A stretch of 64,000 nucleotides of DNA from a virus. Of this stretch, positions 52,611 to 61,185 are shown one piece after another. A program made the position numbers and the translations under genes. The stretch is taken from positions 124,001 through 188,000 of the IMG/VR virus record IMGVR_UViG_3300030117_007612. One strand, 5' to 3'. Every line of letters begins with the position of its first letter. Position 1 is the first letter of the stretch. The notes beneath the pieces were generated by a model. The model saw nothing but the letters and a program-made list of their open reading frames with translations, did not search any database and was not told the origin of the DNA.

Positions 52611-54182
52611 GTGCCACAAGTAAAATATGATAATGAGGAATCTCTACAAAAAAAGATTCTCGAAGGCGCAAACGTTCTTGCAGATAACGTTGCTGCCACC
52701 CTAGGTCCTCGCGGCCGAAACGTAATTCTACAAGAGAAGAACAAGGCACCGTTCATCACAAAAGATGGAGTTACTGTTGCCAAATTCGTGTTCTTTGATG
52801 ATTTGATTACGAATTCAGGCGCACAAATTATTAAACAAGCGGCCATTAAAACCAATTCTGATGCCGGTGATGGTACTACGACATCAACCGTAATTACACG
52901 CTCTTTGTTGAACAATGCTCAAAAGTATATTACATCCGGTGTTTCTCCAATTGAACTCAAGCGTGGCATGGATCTCGCTAGTCACGCCATTTGCGATCGA
53001 TTGACTGAGCTATCTCAACCCATAAAGAGCGTTAATGACATTTCGCACATTGCAACTATTTCCGCCAACAATGATAAATCAATCGGCGATTTGGTCGCCA
53101 TGGCAGTCGATCGTGTTGGTAAGGATGGCTCCGTAACCATTCAAGAGGCCAGAGCCGTCGAGACAACTTTGGATATTGCCGAAGGCTTCAATTTCGATGC
53201 CGGGTACTGTGCTGGTGCGTTTGTTACCGACGAACGCAGAGGGGTGATGAGTTATGTAGATCCGCTCATACTCGTCACGGATGCTAAAATCTCAACGGTC
53301 GAACAGATTTTGCCAACCCTTGAGTTGATTTCGCGTGAAGGCCGGCCCCTAATTATAGTGGCCGAAGACATTGAGGGTCAGGCATTGGCCGCGCTAATTA
53401 TGAATGCAATGCGTGGCACTCTACAGGTTGCTGCGATTAAGGCTCCGCGCTACGGCGAAGAGCGCAGAAACATTCTGAGCGATTTGGCGTTGTCTGTGAA
53501 TGCGGAATTTATCACAAGAGAGTCCGGTATCAAGCTAAGTGAAGTTAAACTAAAGCATTTCGGATCTGCTGATAGCATTGAATCAACAAAATATAATACT
53601 ACAATCGTAGGTGCAAATAGCGATCATGTCAAGGTCGATGAAAGAATCCAAATCTTAAAAAAAGAACTAAACGAGACCGAATCAATTCATGAGTGCGAGG
53701 CAATTCAAGACAGAATCACAAGATTGGCATCAGGCGTGGCGGTAATTTATGTTGGCGCTCACACTGAAATTGAGATGATTGAAAAGAAACACAGAATTGA
53801 AGATGCTCTGGAGGCAGTTAAGTCTGCTCAAGCCGAGGGCGTTGTTTCTGGTGGTGGCACTGCGCTCATTCGCGCATGTAAAGATCTAGACATCGAAGTA
53901 GAGAACGAAGAGCAGCGGCTTGGCGTTAATATCGTGCTGGAGTCGGCCTTTAGTCCGATCCGTCAGATGGCAGCTAATGCTGGCGAATCGGCTGATTTAA
54001 TTATTAAGGAAATTGAAGTATCGGATGTTGAATCTGGTTATGATTTCCGAAGCAGGAAAATGGTAAACATGGTTGAGTCGGGGATTATTGATCCGGTCAA
54101 GGTTACAAGGTGCGCACTGCAAAATGCAATTTCAGTTGCCGGCACACTAATCACGACAAACCACGCCATTGTTCAAGTGTAG
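52611..54182 (+). CDS. groEL: Phage-encoded chaperonin GroEL
   Basis: The 523-residue product starts at GTG 52611 with CGGAGGG upstream. It has 'ATLGPRGRNVILQ', 'DAGDGTTTSTV' with Asp87, 'EGVVSGGGTALIRA' and Asp398 in 'IEDALEAV', so both ATP-hydrolysis residues fall at exactly the E. coli numbers. The apical domain is present ('YCAGAFVTDERRGV'). The C-terminal GGM tail is absent and the protein is ~25 residues shorter than GroEL. It should form a folding chamber for capsid or other phage proteins with the co-chaperonin at 38510. Confidence 0.95.
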   Translation: MPQVKYDNEESLQKKILEGANVLADNVAATLGPRGRNVILQEKNKAPFITKDGVTVAKFVFFDDLITNSGAQIIKQAAIKTNSDAGDGTTTSTVITRSLLNNAQKYITSGVSPIELKRGMDLASHAICDRLTELSQPIKSVNDISHIATISANNDKSIGDLVAMAVDRVGKDGSVTIQEARAVETTLDIAEGFNFDAGYCAGAFVTDERRGVMSYVDPLILVTDAKISTVEQILPTLELISREGRPLIIVAEDIEGQALAALIMNAMRGTLQVAAIKAPRYGEERRNILSDLALSVNAEFITRESGIKLSEVKLKHFGSADSIESTKYNTTIVGANSDHVKVDERIQILKKELNETESIHECEAIQDRITRLASGVAVIYVGAHTEIEMIEKKHRIEDALEAVKSAQAEGVVSGGGTALIRACKDLDIEVENEEQRLGVNIVLESAFSPIRQMAANAGESADLIIKEIEVSDVESGYDFRSRKMVNMVESGIIDPVKVTRCALQNAISVAGTLITTNHAIVQV

Positions 54183-54199
54183 GAGCCAAGGAGGTATCG

Positions 54200-54430
54200 A
54201 TGAAAATAGGAGACTTATATTACGTACCGCAGAACGTCACGCTAATGCAATTTGAAGAAACCAGTAACAAGGACGCCACCCCAATCGCATATTATAAAAC
54301 TGATAAACCAATTAAAGTGGTGGTGGTTGAAAGATACGATAATGATATCGCCGAAGTGTTTTATAATGGCCAAAGGTGGTGCGTCAAGGGTAAAAATTTA
54401 TATTTATTGGAGGAAAAATGCCCGTTGTAA
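54200..54430 (+). CDS. Hypothetical small protein
   Basis: The 76-residue product is read from ATG 54200 with AAGGAGG upstream. Strands 'MKIGDLYYVPQNVTLMQFEE' and 'VVVVERYDNDIAEVFYNGQRW' suggest a small SH3-like barrel. It overlaps the next gene by 13 bases. Function is unknown. Confidence 0.6.
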   Translation: MKIGDLYYVPQNVTLMQFEETSNKDATPIAYYKTDKPIKVVVVERYDNDIAEVFYNGQRWCVKGKNLYLLEEKCPL

Positions 54431-54714
54431 AATTTACTGAGATAGCGAAAGATTTAAATATTACCGAAGGTAGAACATATAAACTTAGAGAGGTTTATAT
54501 CAACTCTGAGCATGTTGTACTCATGCGCGAGGATGATCATTCTTTGAAACTTTTGAATGAAGATCAACTGCCTTCTGGCCTCGACAGAAGGCAGAGGTTT
54601 ACACGAATTTCTTTGCAAAAGGGCTCTTCCGGTCAAGAAATTGTTGTCGTCGGAACACCCGAGATGGTAGAGAAAAAGCTCTTCTCGGCCGGAAAGAAGG
54701 TCATCAGGGGGTAA
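54418..54714 (+). CDS. Small FlbD-like-fold protein of unknown function
   Basis: This 98-residue protein has 'RTYKLREVYINSEHVVLMRE' and 'FTRISLQKGSSGQEIVVVGT' then 'PEMVEKKL'. This is the strand-turn-strand...helix pattern shared with flagellar FlbD and several phage proteins. No catalytic residues stand out. A GGAGG site lies in the preceding gene. Confidence 0.5.
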   Translation: MPVVKFTEIAKDLNITEGRTYKLREVYINSEHVVLMREDDHSLKLLNEDQLPSGLDRRQRFTRISLQKGSSGQEIVVVGTPEMVEKKLFSAGKKVIRG

Positions 54715-54715
54715 T

Positions 54716-55060
54716 ATGTCAAACCAAAGATTAACAGTCCAATATTCGATACGCGCCGATGAGATGGACGCAGAAATTAAAAGACTCATGATAAGGTCTC
54801 TGTCTAAACTATCCAAACTTGTTGAAGATTTTGATGATCATGTTCCAAAAATTAATGAACTTGTTGACAACAACAACATTTCTGGCCTCATGCTGCTTAT
54901 AGGTAGTATTAGGGATAGCTTGGCCGAAGTTGATTTTTCGCTAAATGAATGCTCTTCTGTCGCATATGGACACCATGATTATTTAATGAAGCAGCGGATA
55001 TCTTCATTGCAAGATATTAATTTGCCCGAGTCGGATACGCCCACTGAAGATGAAAAATAA
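54716..55060 (+). CDS. Hypothetical helical protein
   Basis: This 114-residue protein starts 'MSNQRLTVQYSIRADEMDAE' and has two or three long amphipathic helices before an acidic tail. It starts 1 base after the previous stop and overlaps the glutaredoxin gene by 11 bases. It may be a coiled-coil assembly or regulatory protein. Confidence 0.55.
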   Translation: MSNQRLTVQYSIRADEMDAEIKRLMIRSLSKLSKLVEDFDDHVPKINELVDNNNISGLMLLIGSIRDSLAEVDFSLNECSSVAYGHHDYLMKQRISSLQDINLPESDTPTEDEK

Positions 55061-55343
55061 ATATTACCATATCTTTGCTAATACCGTTTGTCCTTTTTGT
55101 GTACGCGCAATTAATCTGCTTAATGAGTCAGAGGCTGAATATGTCTTGACCTTAATTGATAACTCTCCAAATTATCTAGAAAGCTTAAAAAAAGAACACG
55201 GCTGGGAAACTATTCCAATAATTTTCGAATGTGATAGTGAGACTAAGGAGGAAAGATTAATTGGCGGACATGCCGATTTAATGGATTATTTTTTAACACC
55301 AAGAGAAGAGGAACATGAAGACGCCACTAAGATTGTTGAATAA
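55050..55343 (+). CDS. Glutaredoxin
   Basis: This 97-residue protein has the active site 'CPFC' in 'FANTVCPFCVRAINLL', the cis-Pro 'TIPIIF' and 'RLIGGHADLMDYF', the usual glutaredoxin end. Phage glutaredoxins give electrons to ribonucleotide reductase. With thioredoxin this makes two redox proteins for the class II reductase. Confidence 0.88.
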   Translation: MKNKYYHIFANTVCPFCVRAINLLNESEAEYVLTLIDNSPNYLESLKKEHGWETIPIIFECDSETKEERLIGGHADLMDYFLTPREEEHEDATKIVE

Positions 55344-56082
55344 TCGCTCCGGAGCATTTTCCGCAGTTTTTAATTCGCTGCCTGACGAGTATGATACTAT
55401 ACATTTTCCATTCTTTGTAAACGGCGGCCTTGAATTGCGGATGTGCATGGAAGATCGAAATATTGTAGGCCACACTCACCACTGGTGTGTTTATGAATTT
55501 TGGGATTGCCTGAAGCAAGATCCGCAACGCTTGATTCAGAACATTAAGTTTACACTCGAATATGAACATCTTGAGGAGAGATTCTACTATCACATGCAGG
55601 AGAATTTTCAAAAAAATCCTGATGTATTTGTTCGCTCTGCGCAGTTTTACGCTCTCAATCGTTGCAACGCGGAGGGTCAAATATTCGGTGGCAAATGGAT
55701 TGGCTTGAAGCATGTCAATGATTTAAATTACTACAACATGAAAAATTTAGATTTGCTAAATTTGGAACCTAAAATGCACGATGATATATTGCCGATAAAT
55801 ATTATCGACGCTATTCCCGACGACGAGTACATTATCGCAACCCCGCCCAAATTTTCATATCGCTTGCTGCCAGATGCTCAAGCTGATACAGTTATTAATC
55901 CCAACATAGATCACTGGGAGCTTAAAGAAAAAATGGCTGATAGAAAAAAATGGATAATCGTTTGTAGCTATCATAAGAAATTACACGACATCTACAAGGA
56001 GTTTGAAATAAAATATTTCAGCAGAAACTGGACCGAAACCACACAAGAAAAAGCAGAGGAAATGTTAATTGTTAAGTCGTGA
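55315..56082 (+). CDS. Degenerate D12-class adenine methyltransferase-like protein
   Basis: This 255-residue protein follows the D12 (Dam) plan: 'IHFPFFVNGGLELRM' (residues 29-43) in place of the SAM motif 'PFxGGG', 'YEFWDCLKQDPQRLIQNIK' as the 'N..L...Y..vk..P..L' helix, 'FYALNRCNAEGQIFGGKW' as the 'F..lNRt.fnGl.R.N' segment, and 'IATPPKFSYRLL' at 176-179 where DPPY should be. The catalytic Asp and aromatic residue are replaced by Thr and Lys. It may bind DNA or SAM without methylating. It overlaps the glutaredoxin gene end and follows AGAGGAA. Confidence 0.5.
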   Translation: MKTPLRLLNNRSGAFSAVFNSLPDEYDTIHFPFFVNGGLELRMCMEDRNIVGHTHHWCVYEFWDCLKQDPQRLIQNIKFTLEYEHLEERFYYHMQENFQKNPDVFVRSAQFYALNRCNAEGQIFGGKWIGLKHVNDLNYYNMKNLDLLNLEPKMHDDILPINIIDAIPDDEYIIATPPKFSYRLLPDAQADTVINPNIDHWELKEKMADRKKWIIVCSYHKKLHDIYKEFEIKYFSRNWTETTQEKAEEMLIVKS

Positions 56083-56419
56083 TTTATTGATTGCATGTTT
56101 ACTTTTTAGCCTAGGCCACGTTCTCGCATGGTTTCAGCTTAACTCGCAATACATTTGGGATTGGTGGCGCGACCATCCTGTTACCACTGTCGCTATATAT
56201 TCTTTCCCGTGTGGTCTACTTTTTTATTTTGGATGGAGACATGCTACCGTTGCACTTGAATCTATCTGGAGTGCCCGCCTATTAACCTTTGGAATTTCAT
56301 TTTTGGTATTTCCCCTATTGACTTGGTATTTGTTAAATGAAAGCATGTTTAGGCCCAAAACGTTAGTTTGCGTCATCTTGTCCATAATTATTATATTGAT
56401 ACAAGTATTATGGGAGTAG
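56069..56419 (+). CDS. Four-helix membrane protein
   Basis: The 116-residue product starts at TTG 56069 with AGAGGAAA upstream. Hydrophobic segments at about residues 6-22, 41-57, 68-86 and 97-114 suggest four membrane helices. No holin or transporter signature stands out. It overlaps the methylase-like gene by 14 bases. Lysis or host-membrane modification are possible roles. Confidence 0.6.
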   Translation: MLSRDLLIACLLFSLGHVLAWFQLNSQYIWDWWRDHPVTTVAIYSFPCGLLFYFGWRHATVALESIWSARLLTFGISFLVFPLLTWYLLNESMFRPKTLVCVILSIIIILIQVLWE

Positions 56420-56420
56420 T

Positions 56421-56819
56421 ATGGTTATGACAACATCTAATAGTTCAACCGAATATAGATCAGCATGGAGAACCAAGTCGATAAAGACTGAAAAAGAATG
56501 GGGCTGGGAAACCTCATGGGCGGCAATGTCCACAATTGTTGGCAAGATTCTACATATTAATGCTGGAAACAGCACAAGTTTTAAGTACTACAAAAACAAA
56601 AACGAAACTTTGTATATCATGAGCGGACTGGTCGAAATTACGTATGGATCTGAACTTTTTCAGGAGGATCCTGTGCAGCACCCGATGAAAACGGAGTTAT
56701 TTGCGGCCGGCGATGCAATAAACATTCAATCGAATTGTCCCTACAAGTTGACAGCGATTGAGCAAAGCGAGGTTCTTGAAATCGGCGACAACTCAAGATC
56801 AGACTATGTAAGAGTATAA
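56421..56819 (+). CDS. Cupin protein of the mannose-6-phosphate isomerase type, metal ligands lost
   Basis: This 132-residue protein has 'EWGWETSW', 'GKILHINAGNSTSFKYYKNK', 'NETLYIMSGLVEITYG', 'LFAAGDAINIQSNCPYKLTA' and 'EVLEIGDN', the strand order of type II mannose-6-phosphate isomerase cupins. The His ligands of the 'HxHxxEHW' and 'PAGxPHR' motifs are Lys, Tyr and others here; only the Glu is kept. It is therefore probably a binding protein or regulator rather than a normal isomerase. It lies just before a phosphomannomutase. Confidence 0.65.
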   Translation: MVMTTSNSSTEYRSAWRTKSIKTEKEWGWETSWAAMSTIVGKILHINAGNSTSFKYYKNKNETLYIMSGLVEITYGSELFQEDPVQHPMKTELFAAGDAINIQSNCPYKLTAIEQSEVLEIGDNSRSDYVRV

Positions 56820-56839
56820 GTTAAATTTCGGGAGACTAT

Positions 56840-57598
56840 GTGGGAATTATTTATTTGTTCGACGTTGATGGCACACTGACGGACGCCAAGCAAAAAATCG
56901 AACCTAAGTTTGCGAAACAATTCTTACAATGGATGCAGGACAAAGAGGTTTATATTGTCTCCGGAGGCTCATTTGTTAGAATATTGAACCAGCTTGGAAT
57001 GGAAATACTCGATTGCTGCTCGGGTGTTTTTGCTTGTATGGGTAATATATTTTATCAAAAAATCGAGAGCATTAATGATGTTGGCTATAGTCAGTGGGAG
57101 ATAGTTTATGAAAATAAATTTGTACCGCCAAAAGGGCTCTATCGAGACTTGGACAATCTTGTTAAAACTTCCGATTACCACACTAAGACCGGCCGCCATT
57201 ACGAAGAAAGAGTCGGAATGGTAAACTTTTCGATTGTGGGAAGAAAAGCGACAGCCGAACAAAGACAAGAATATGTAGACTTCGATGAAGAAAACAGAGA
57301 GAGAGAAGAGATAGTTTCTCTGTTAAAGGAGAGGTACACGTCACTGGACTTTGCAATTGGCGGCGCCGTTAGTATTGATATATTCAACCTAGGCGATGAC
57401 AAGTCGCAAGTAATTGAGAAATATTTTAACGAAGCGATCGAGCAAAATAAGATTATATTTTTTGGTGATCGAATTCCATTTCCCGGCAATGATTACCCGC
57501 TCGCGGTTGCCCTTGAGCAAAGCGCCAATGGACAAGCTATCGAGGTCGATGGGTGGGCGGAAACGTCTGAATTACTAAAGAGTGGGCAATTTGCGTAG
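56840..57598 (+). CDS. Eukaryote-type phosphomannomutase (HAD-IIB)
   Basis: The 252-residue product starts at GTG 56840 with GGGAGA upstream. It has 'YLFDVDGTLTDAKQKI' with catalytic Asp8 and Asp10, 'YIVSGGSFVRILNQLG', 'EERVGMVNFSIVGR', 'AIGGAVSIDIFNLGDDKSQV' and 'IFFGDRIPFPGNDYPL'. These match the human PMM1/PMM2 family, which is unrelated to the usual bacterial ManB mutase. It should convert mannose-6-phosphate to mannose-1-phosphate for GDP-mannose. A phage carrying this eukaryote-type form is striking. Confidence 0.88.
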   Translation: MGIIYLFDVDGTLTDAKQKIEPKFAKQFLQWMQDKEVYIVSGGSFVRILNQLGMEILDCCSGVFACMGNIFYQKIESINDVGYSQWEIVYENKFVPPKGLYRDLDNLVKTSDYHTKTGRHYEERVGMVNFSIVGRKATAEQRQEYVDFDEENREREEIVSLLKERYTSLDFAIGGAVSIDIFNLGDDKSQVIEKYFNEAIEQNKIIFFGDRIPFPGNDYPLAVALEQSANGQAIEVDGWAETSELLKSGQFA

Positions 57599-57621
57599 AT
57601 AGTCGTAAAAATGACTATTTA
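57599..57621 (+). promoter_or_regulatory. Small hairpin and ACTATTTA motif before the large multidomain gene
   Basis: ATAGTC (57599-57604) and GACTAT (57613-57618) form a 6-bp inverted repeat with an 8-base loop. The right arm overlaps ACTATTTA (57614-57621), 17 bases before the ATG at 57639. It could act as weak terminator, promoter or operator. Confidence 0.35.
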
Positions 57622-57638
57622 CTGTATGGAGATTATTA

Positions 57639-60600
57639 ATGGATATTTCAACCGCGAGTTGGTTTAATTATTTACATGAAGAAGTTTTAACAGAAGGCCT
57701 GCGAGACATAGGCCTCCCCGAATTTGTCATCGACTACTTAGAAGACGCGATGCCGGACACATCTGAGAAGGCTCGCATGTATATCGCGAATAATTGGAAG
57801 AAGTCCCGCGGTGGAATGGCTGATGCTACCATGGTAGACAACCTTCAATGGGAGGTGGCTCAGTTTCTTATTGATGATGTGTTTAGAAACTACGTTATAA
57901 CTAACAATTCTTATGAGCACGGCACAAACTTATATACAAGAGATCCAGTTGCTCGGGTAGTGGCGCCTTATGATTTAAATCAAGGATCTAATCAGCCTCG
58001 CGACTTTTACGACGAAGAAAGGATGGAACAAAATAAGAGAGTGGCCTTTGTCATCGCGAACATCCGTAACGCACTGGGCAAGCCCCAAGGTACATGGCGC
58101 AAGGCATTTATGAAGGCAGTCAAGGCGTTGAGCAAGGCCGGCCTTCCAAGCGAGAAGGTGGAGAGCTTCAAAGAGTACCTACGCAGCCTCGCCGGTAAGA
58201 ACTTCCACTACTGGTTGAATCAATACTCTGAGCTTGTTAGCTTTCTCAATGATGACCCGACCAACTACGAACTTATCAAAGATGAATACAGTATTCAGGA
58301 CGCTCAAAACAAGGCACTTGAATATCTTGCGAACAAAGAAGACCCAGAGTTCATTATCCACACATTTGATGACGGCTCTTACTGGTACAACCTAGATGTG
58401 TCATCCTGCGATGTTGAAGCGTCACGAATGGGACACTGTGGATCTGACAGTCGCGGCACATTAGTATCTCTCCGCAAGAAGCAAGGCAAGCGACGTGAGT
58501 CATCATCGTATGTTACGATGACTTACAGCGAGTTTGAGAATACAATCTATCAAATCAAGGGACGACAAAACGACGCACCGCCTGAAGAGGTTTGGGATCA
58601 CATCGCTTGGTTCATCAACAATTATGATGTTACTAGTGTAGAAGAGACAGGCGAGCACTCAGGCGATCAGGAAGGCATACGAGATATGATTGAGTATCTC
58701 AGCCAAGAAACCAACGCAAACTTCCACGGCTCTATTGAGGACCGCTTGGAGAAAGCAGAAGATTACTGTGCAGGTCAAATAGAACGCTACACCGACAACC
58801 GAGACGAGCTTGAACATGGTGACGTTGGTTACAATCTTGAAGAAGAGATGAATGACATTTACTGCTATGCCAGCGCAAGATATGAATTTCAGATTGATCT
58901 TGGTTGGACAGGTTATAGCGCGACGGACACGGGCTACATAGCTGACAATCCGCAAGATTTTGAAGAGATCCCACGTGATTACAGCGGAATGCGCGAGTTC
59001 GCTAGTGAACTTGACATTGACGACATGACGTATGAAATGCCGGGTGACGATGGCGACTGGGACGTCAGCCTAAGAAACCTAGTCGGTGTTCAGCCCGATG
59101 ACGTTCCCGCAGGCTCTGAAAGACCAACGACCCACTTAATCATTACACTGTTTAGCAATGAAACACTTTCAGTCGATGAAGATGGAGATGTGCCAGAGTT
59201 TGACGAATTTGTTGACAACATGCTGGCGTTTGAGGAAGACAACGCGCCTACCTACAAAGAGCAAATCAGACAGAACCTTGCTGCTGGCGGCTACATGGCG
59301 AAGAGTGCCTACGACCGATCCCGAGAAGAGCTGATGAAGCTCACACACCTTGACAAGTGGCACGTCAAGCAGGACAAAGGTGGTCTTGAATTTGATTGGA
59401 CAGCAGACGACGGACAGCCGCTTCATACCTATACAGGCAAGTTTGACTCTGCGAGAGCACAGATGTATGGAACAGGAACAGGTAACCGTATGGGTGTGAA
59501 CCCTGACGCTGTGTTCGCTGAGATATTTGGGTACGGACCAAGGTTTAGTTTTGCCAACATGCGAGGAACAAACGACTACTCAATTCAATTCGCGAGAGAG
59601 CTATCCAAAAACATCACAACCCACTTAAAGTCTAAGGCTAGCGCGCCCGGACAACAGAAACTTGACTTCGGTGATAAGTATGGGGGTGCTGATCCGACGA
59701 TGGTCTTAGCAGACGACACTGACTTCGTTGTGTTCCAAGATGTAAACTACCGCCCAGACGGCAATCGGGAAAGATATCCTCTTATAAAAATCAAGTGGCT
59801 GTATCGCATGCGTGTCAACCCTCAATCACCCCCAGAAGAGTTTGAGATTATCCAAGAGATTGCAGCGTTCTTGAACGAGAACGAAGAACTTGTGACTGCT
59901 GCTGCTGACAAGATTATCGGTATGGCTCTTGAAGGTCATAGCGAGAAGATTAACAAACGCAGAGATAAAATAATGGATAACTATCAGCTTCAAATCCAGA
60001 TCAACAATGCCAAAAAGATATACGGCGACGTACTGGATCAATATGGAGACGAAGAGGGATATGGCTCTACCGCAGAGATAGCAAGGAAAGTATATGCTAT
60101 CATTACATGGTTTGAAGATAATTATGCGGATATGGGCGAAGCCGAAAGATACATCATGGCAACCAAGTTTATTATTCCCATGCTACAAAACAACTTCCGC
60201 TCTTATTCGGAGATGGGAGAGATTGACAGAAACACCGGTGCGCCCGTTATGTTTGGCGAGCTTGTACCCCACCAAGTAGCAAAGATGGGTGGGCAGCCTG
60301 TTAACATGATCACGAGAAACCAAGCGCCATCGGCCACCGGCACAATGGGCGCCCCAAGACCAGCGCAGGAAAACAAAAAAACATGGAACAGCGACTCAGA
60401 GCGCGACAGATTAATTGAAGAAGCCCTGAGCATTATTAACGAAAGAGATCCTTCATACGATTTGAGAATTTACCAGATACTAATTAAATGCTCCATGTCA
60501 AAACAGCGTGGCGGCCAGCGCGGCGAGACTGAAACGGAAATTCGTGGAATCGATGGCGTCACGGTTGTTAGTGGGGTAACTTTCCGTGAAGACGCACAAA

Positions 60601-61172
60601 ATTGGTACTCGACATTAAAAATTAAATTCGAATTGTTGGGTCGCCAATCCCGCGATGATTACATGAAATTGGTGCTTTTGCCATCATTGTTAAAAATAAA
60701 GGGATTCAAGATTGTCCCCGGAGGCATGGGCAAAGCCGAACTGGTATCCAAGGAACTTAGCGAAGTTGCTGGATTTGGGGGGATGACTGCTGGTGCGGCC
60801 AATGCGCCGCGTCAAGGCCCGTTTGTTCCCACACCAACACCCTCAATCCAAGACTTGATAGATGCGTGGGTAAGCAGCGGCGAGAGGGTCTACGATATAC
60901 CCACTGACAATAATGAAATGTCATATCACACAATGGTGAATGTCGAGGAGTTGTGGGGGCTTATTACTTCACCATTTTATCGAAACACCACAAGGGAATT
61001 CGATAGTGTTAAAAAGAACATAATCAATCACGGCACTTATAATCCAATTGTGGTGGCAATAGGAAAAAACGGGAGAGCAAAAATTACAGGCGGCATTGAT
61101 ATTGTCTTTGCCGCTAAAGATTTAGGACTGAGAGAGCTGCCTACAATATTTATGTATCAGCATCAAGTTTAA
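57639..61172 (+). CDS. 1177-residue multidomain protein with PcfJ-like and ParB-like parts
   Basis: The N-terminal region 'LTEGLRDIGLPEFVIDYLED' is helical. Around residue 265-315, 'SRMGHCGSDSRGTLVSLRKK' then 'YVTMTYSEFENTIYQIKGRQ' matches the core of PcfJ-like proteins (GHC..., SLR, T.E, Q.KG..N). Near residue 960-1060 is a ferredoxin-like segment 'ETEIRGIDGVTVVSGVTF'. The last ~55 residues 'IINHGTYNPIVVAIGKNGRA' then 'KITGGIDIVFAAKDLGLREL' match the ParB N-terminal fold, with GGID in place of GERR. Base composition and codon use shift in 58050-59950. The role is unknown; the size and late-type motif would suit an internal virion protein injected with DNA. Confidence 0.6.
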   Translation: MDISTASWFNYLHEEVLTEGLRDIGLPEFVIDYLEDAMPDTSEKARMYIANNWKKSRGGMADATMVDNLQWEVAQFLIDDVFRNYVITNNSYEHGTNLYTRDPVARVVAPYDLNQGSNQPRDFYDEERMEQNKRVAFVIANIRNALGKPQGTWRKAFMKAVKALSKAGLPSEKVESFKEYLRSLAGKNFHYWLNQYSELVSFLNDDPTNYELIKDEYSIQDAQNKALEYLANKEDPEFIIHTFDDGSYWYNLDVSSCDVEASRMGHCGSDSRGTLVSLRKKQGKRRESSSYVTMTYSEFENTIYQIKGRQNDAPPEEVWDHIAWFINNYDVTSVEETGEHSGDQEGIRDMIEYLSQETNANFHGSIEDRLEKAEDYCAGQIERYTDNRDELEHGDVGYNLEEEMNDIYCYASARYEFQIDLGWTGYSATDTGYIADNPQDFEEIPRDYSGMREFASELDIDDMTYEMPGDDGDWDVSLRNLVGVQPDDVPAGSERPTTHLIITLFSNETLSVDEDGDVPEFDEFVDNMLAFEEDNAPTYKEQIRQNLAAGGYMAKSAYDRSREELMKLTHLDKWHVKQDKGGLEFDWTADDGQPLHTYTGKFDSARAQMYGTGTGNRMGVNPDAVFAEIFGYGPRFSFANMRGTNDYSIQFARELSKNITTHLKSKASAPGQQKLDFGDKYGGADPTMVLADDTDFVVFQDVNYRPDGNRERYPLIKIKWLYRMRVNPQSPPEEFEIIQEIAAFLNENEELVTAAADKIIGMALEGHSEKINKRRDKIMDNYQLQIQINNAKKIYGDVLDQYGDEEGYGSTAEIARKVYAIITWFEDNYADMGEAERYIMATKFIIPMLQNNFRSYSEMGEIDRNTGAPVMFGELVPHQVAKMGGQPVNMITRNQAPSATGTMGAPRPAQENKKTWNSDSERDRLIEEALSIINERDPSYDLRIYQILIKCSMSKQRGGQRGETETEIRGIDGVTVVSGVTFREDAQNWYSTLKIKFELLGRQSRDDYMKLVLLPSLLKIKGFKIVPGGMGKAELVSKELSEVAGFGGMTAGAANAPRQGPFVPTPTPSIQDLIDAWVSSGERVYDIPTDNNEMSYHTMVNVEELWGLITSPFYRNTTREFDSVKKNIINHGTYNPIVVAIGKNGRAKITGGIDIVFAAKDLGLRELPTIFMYQHQV

Positions 61173-61185
61173 GGAGGCATTTAGT

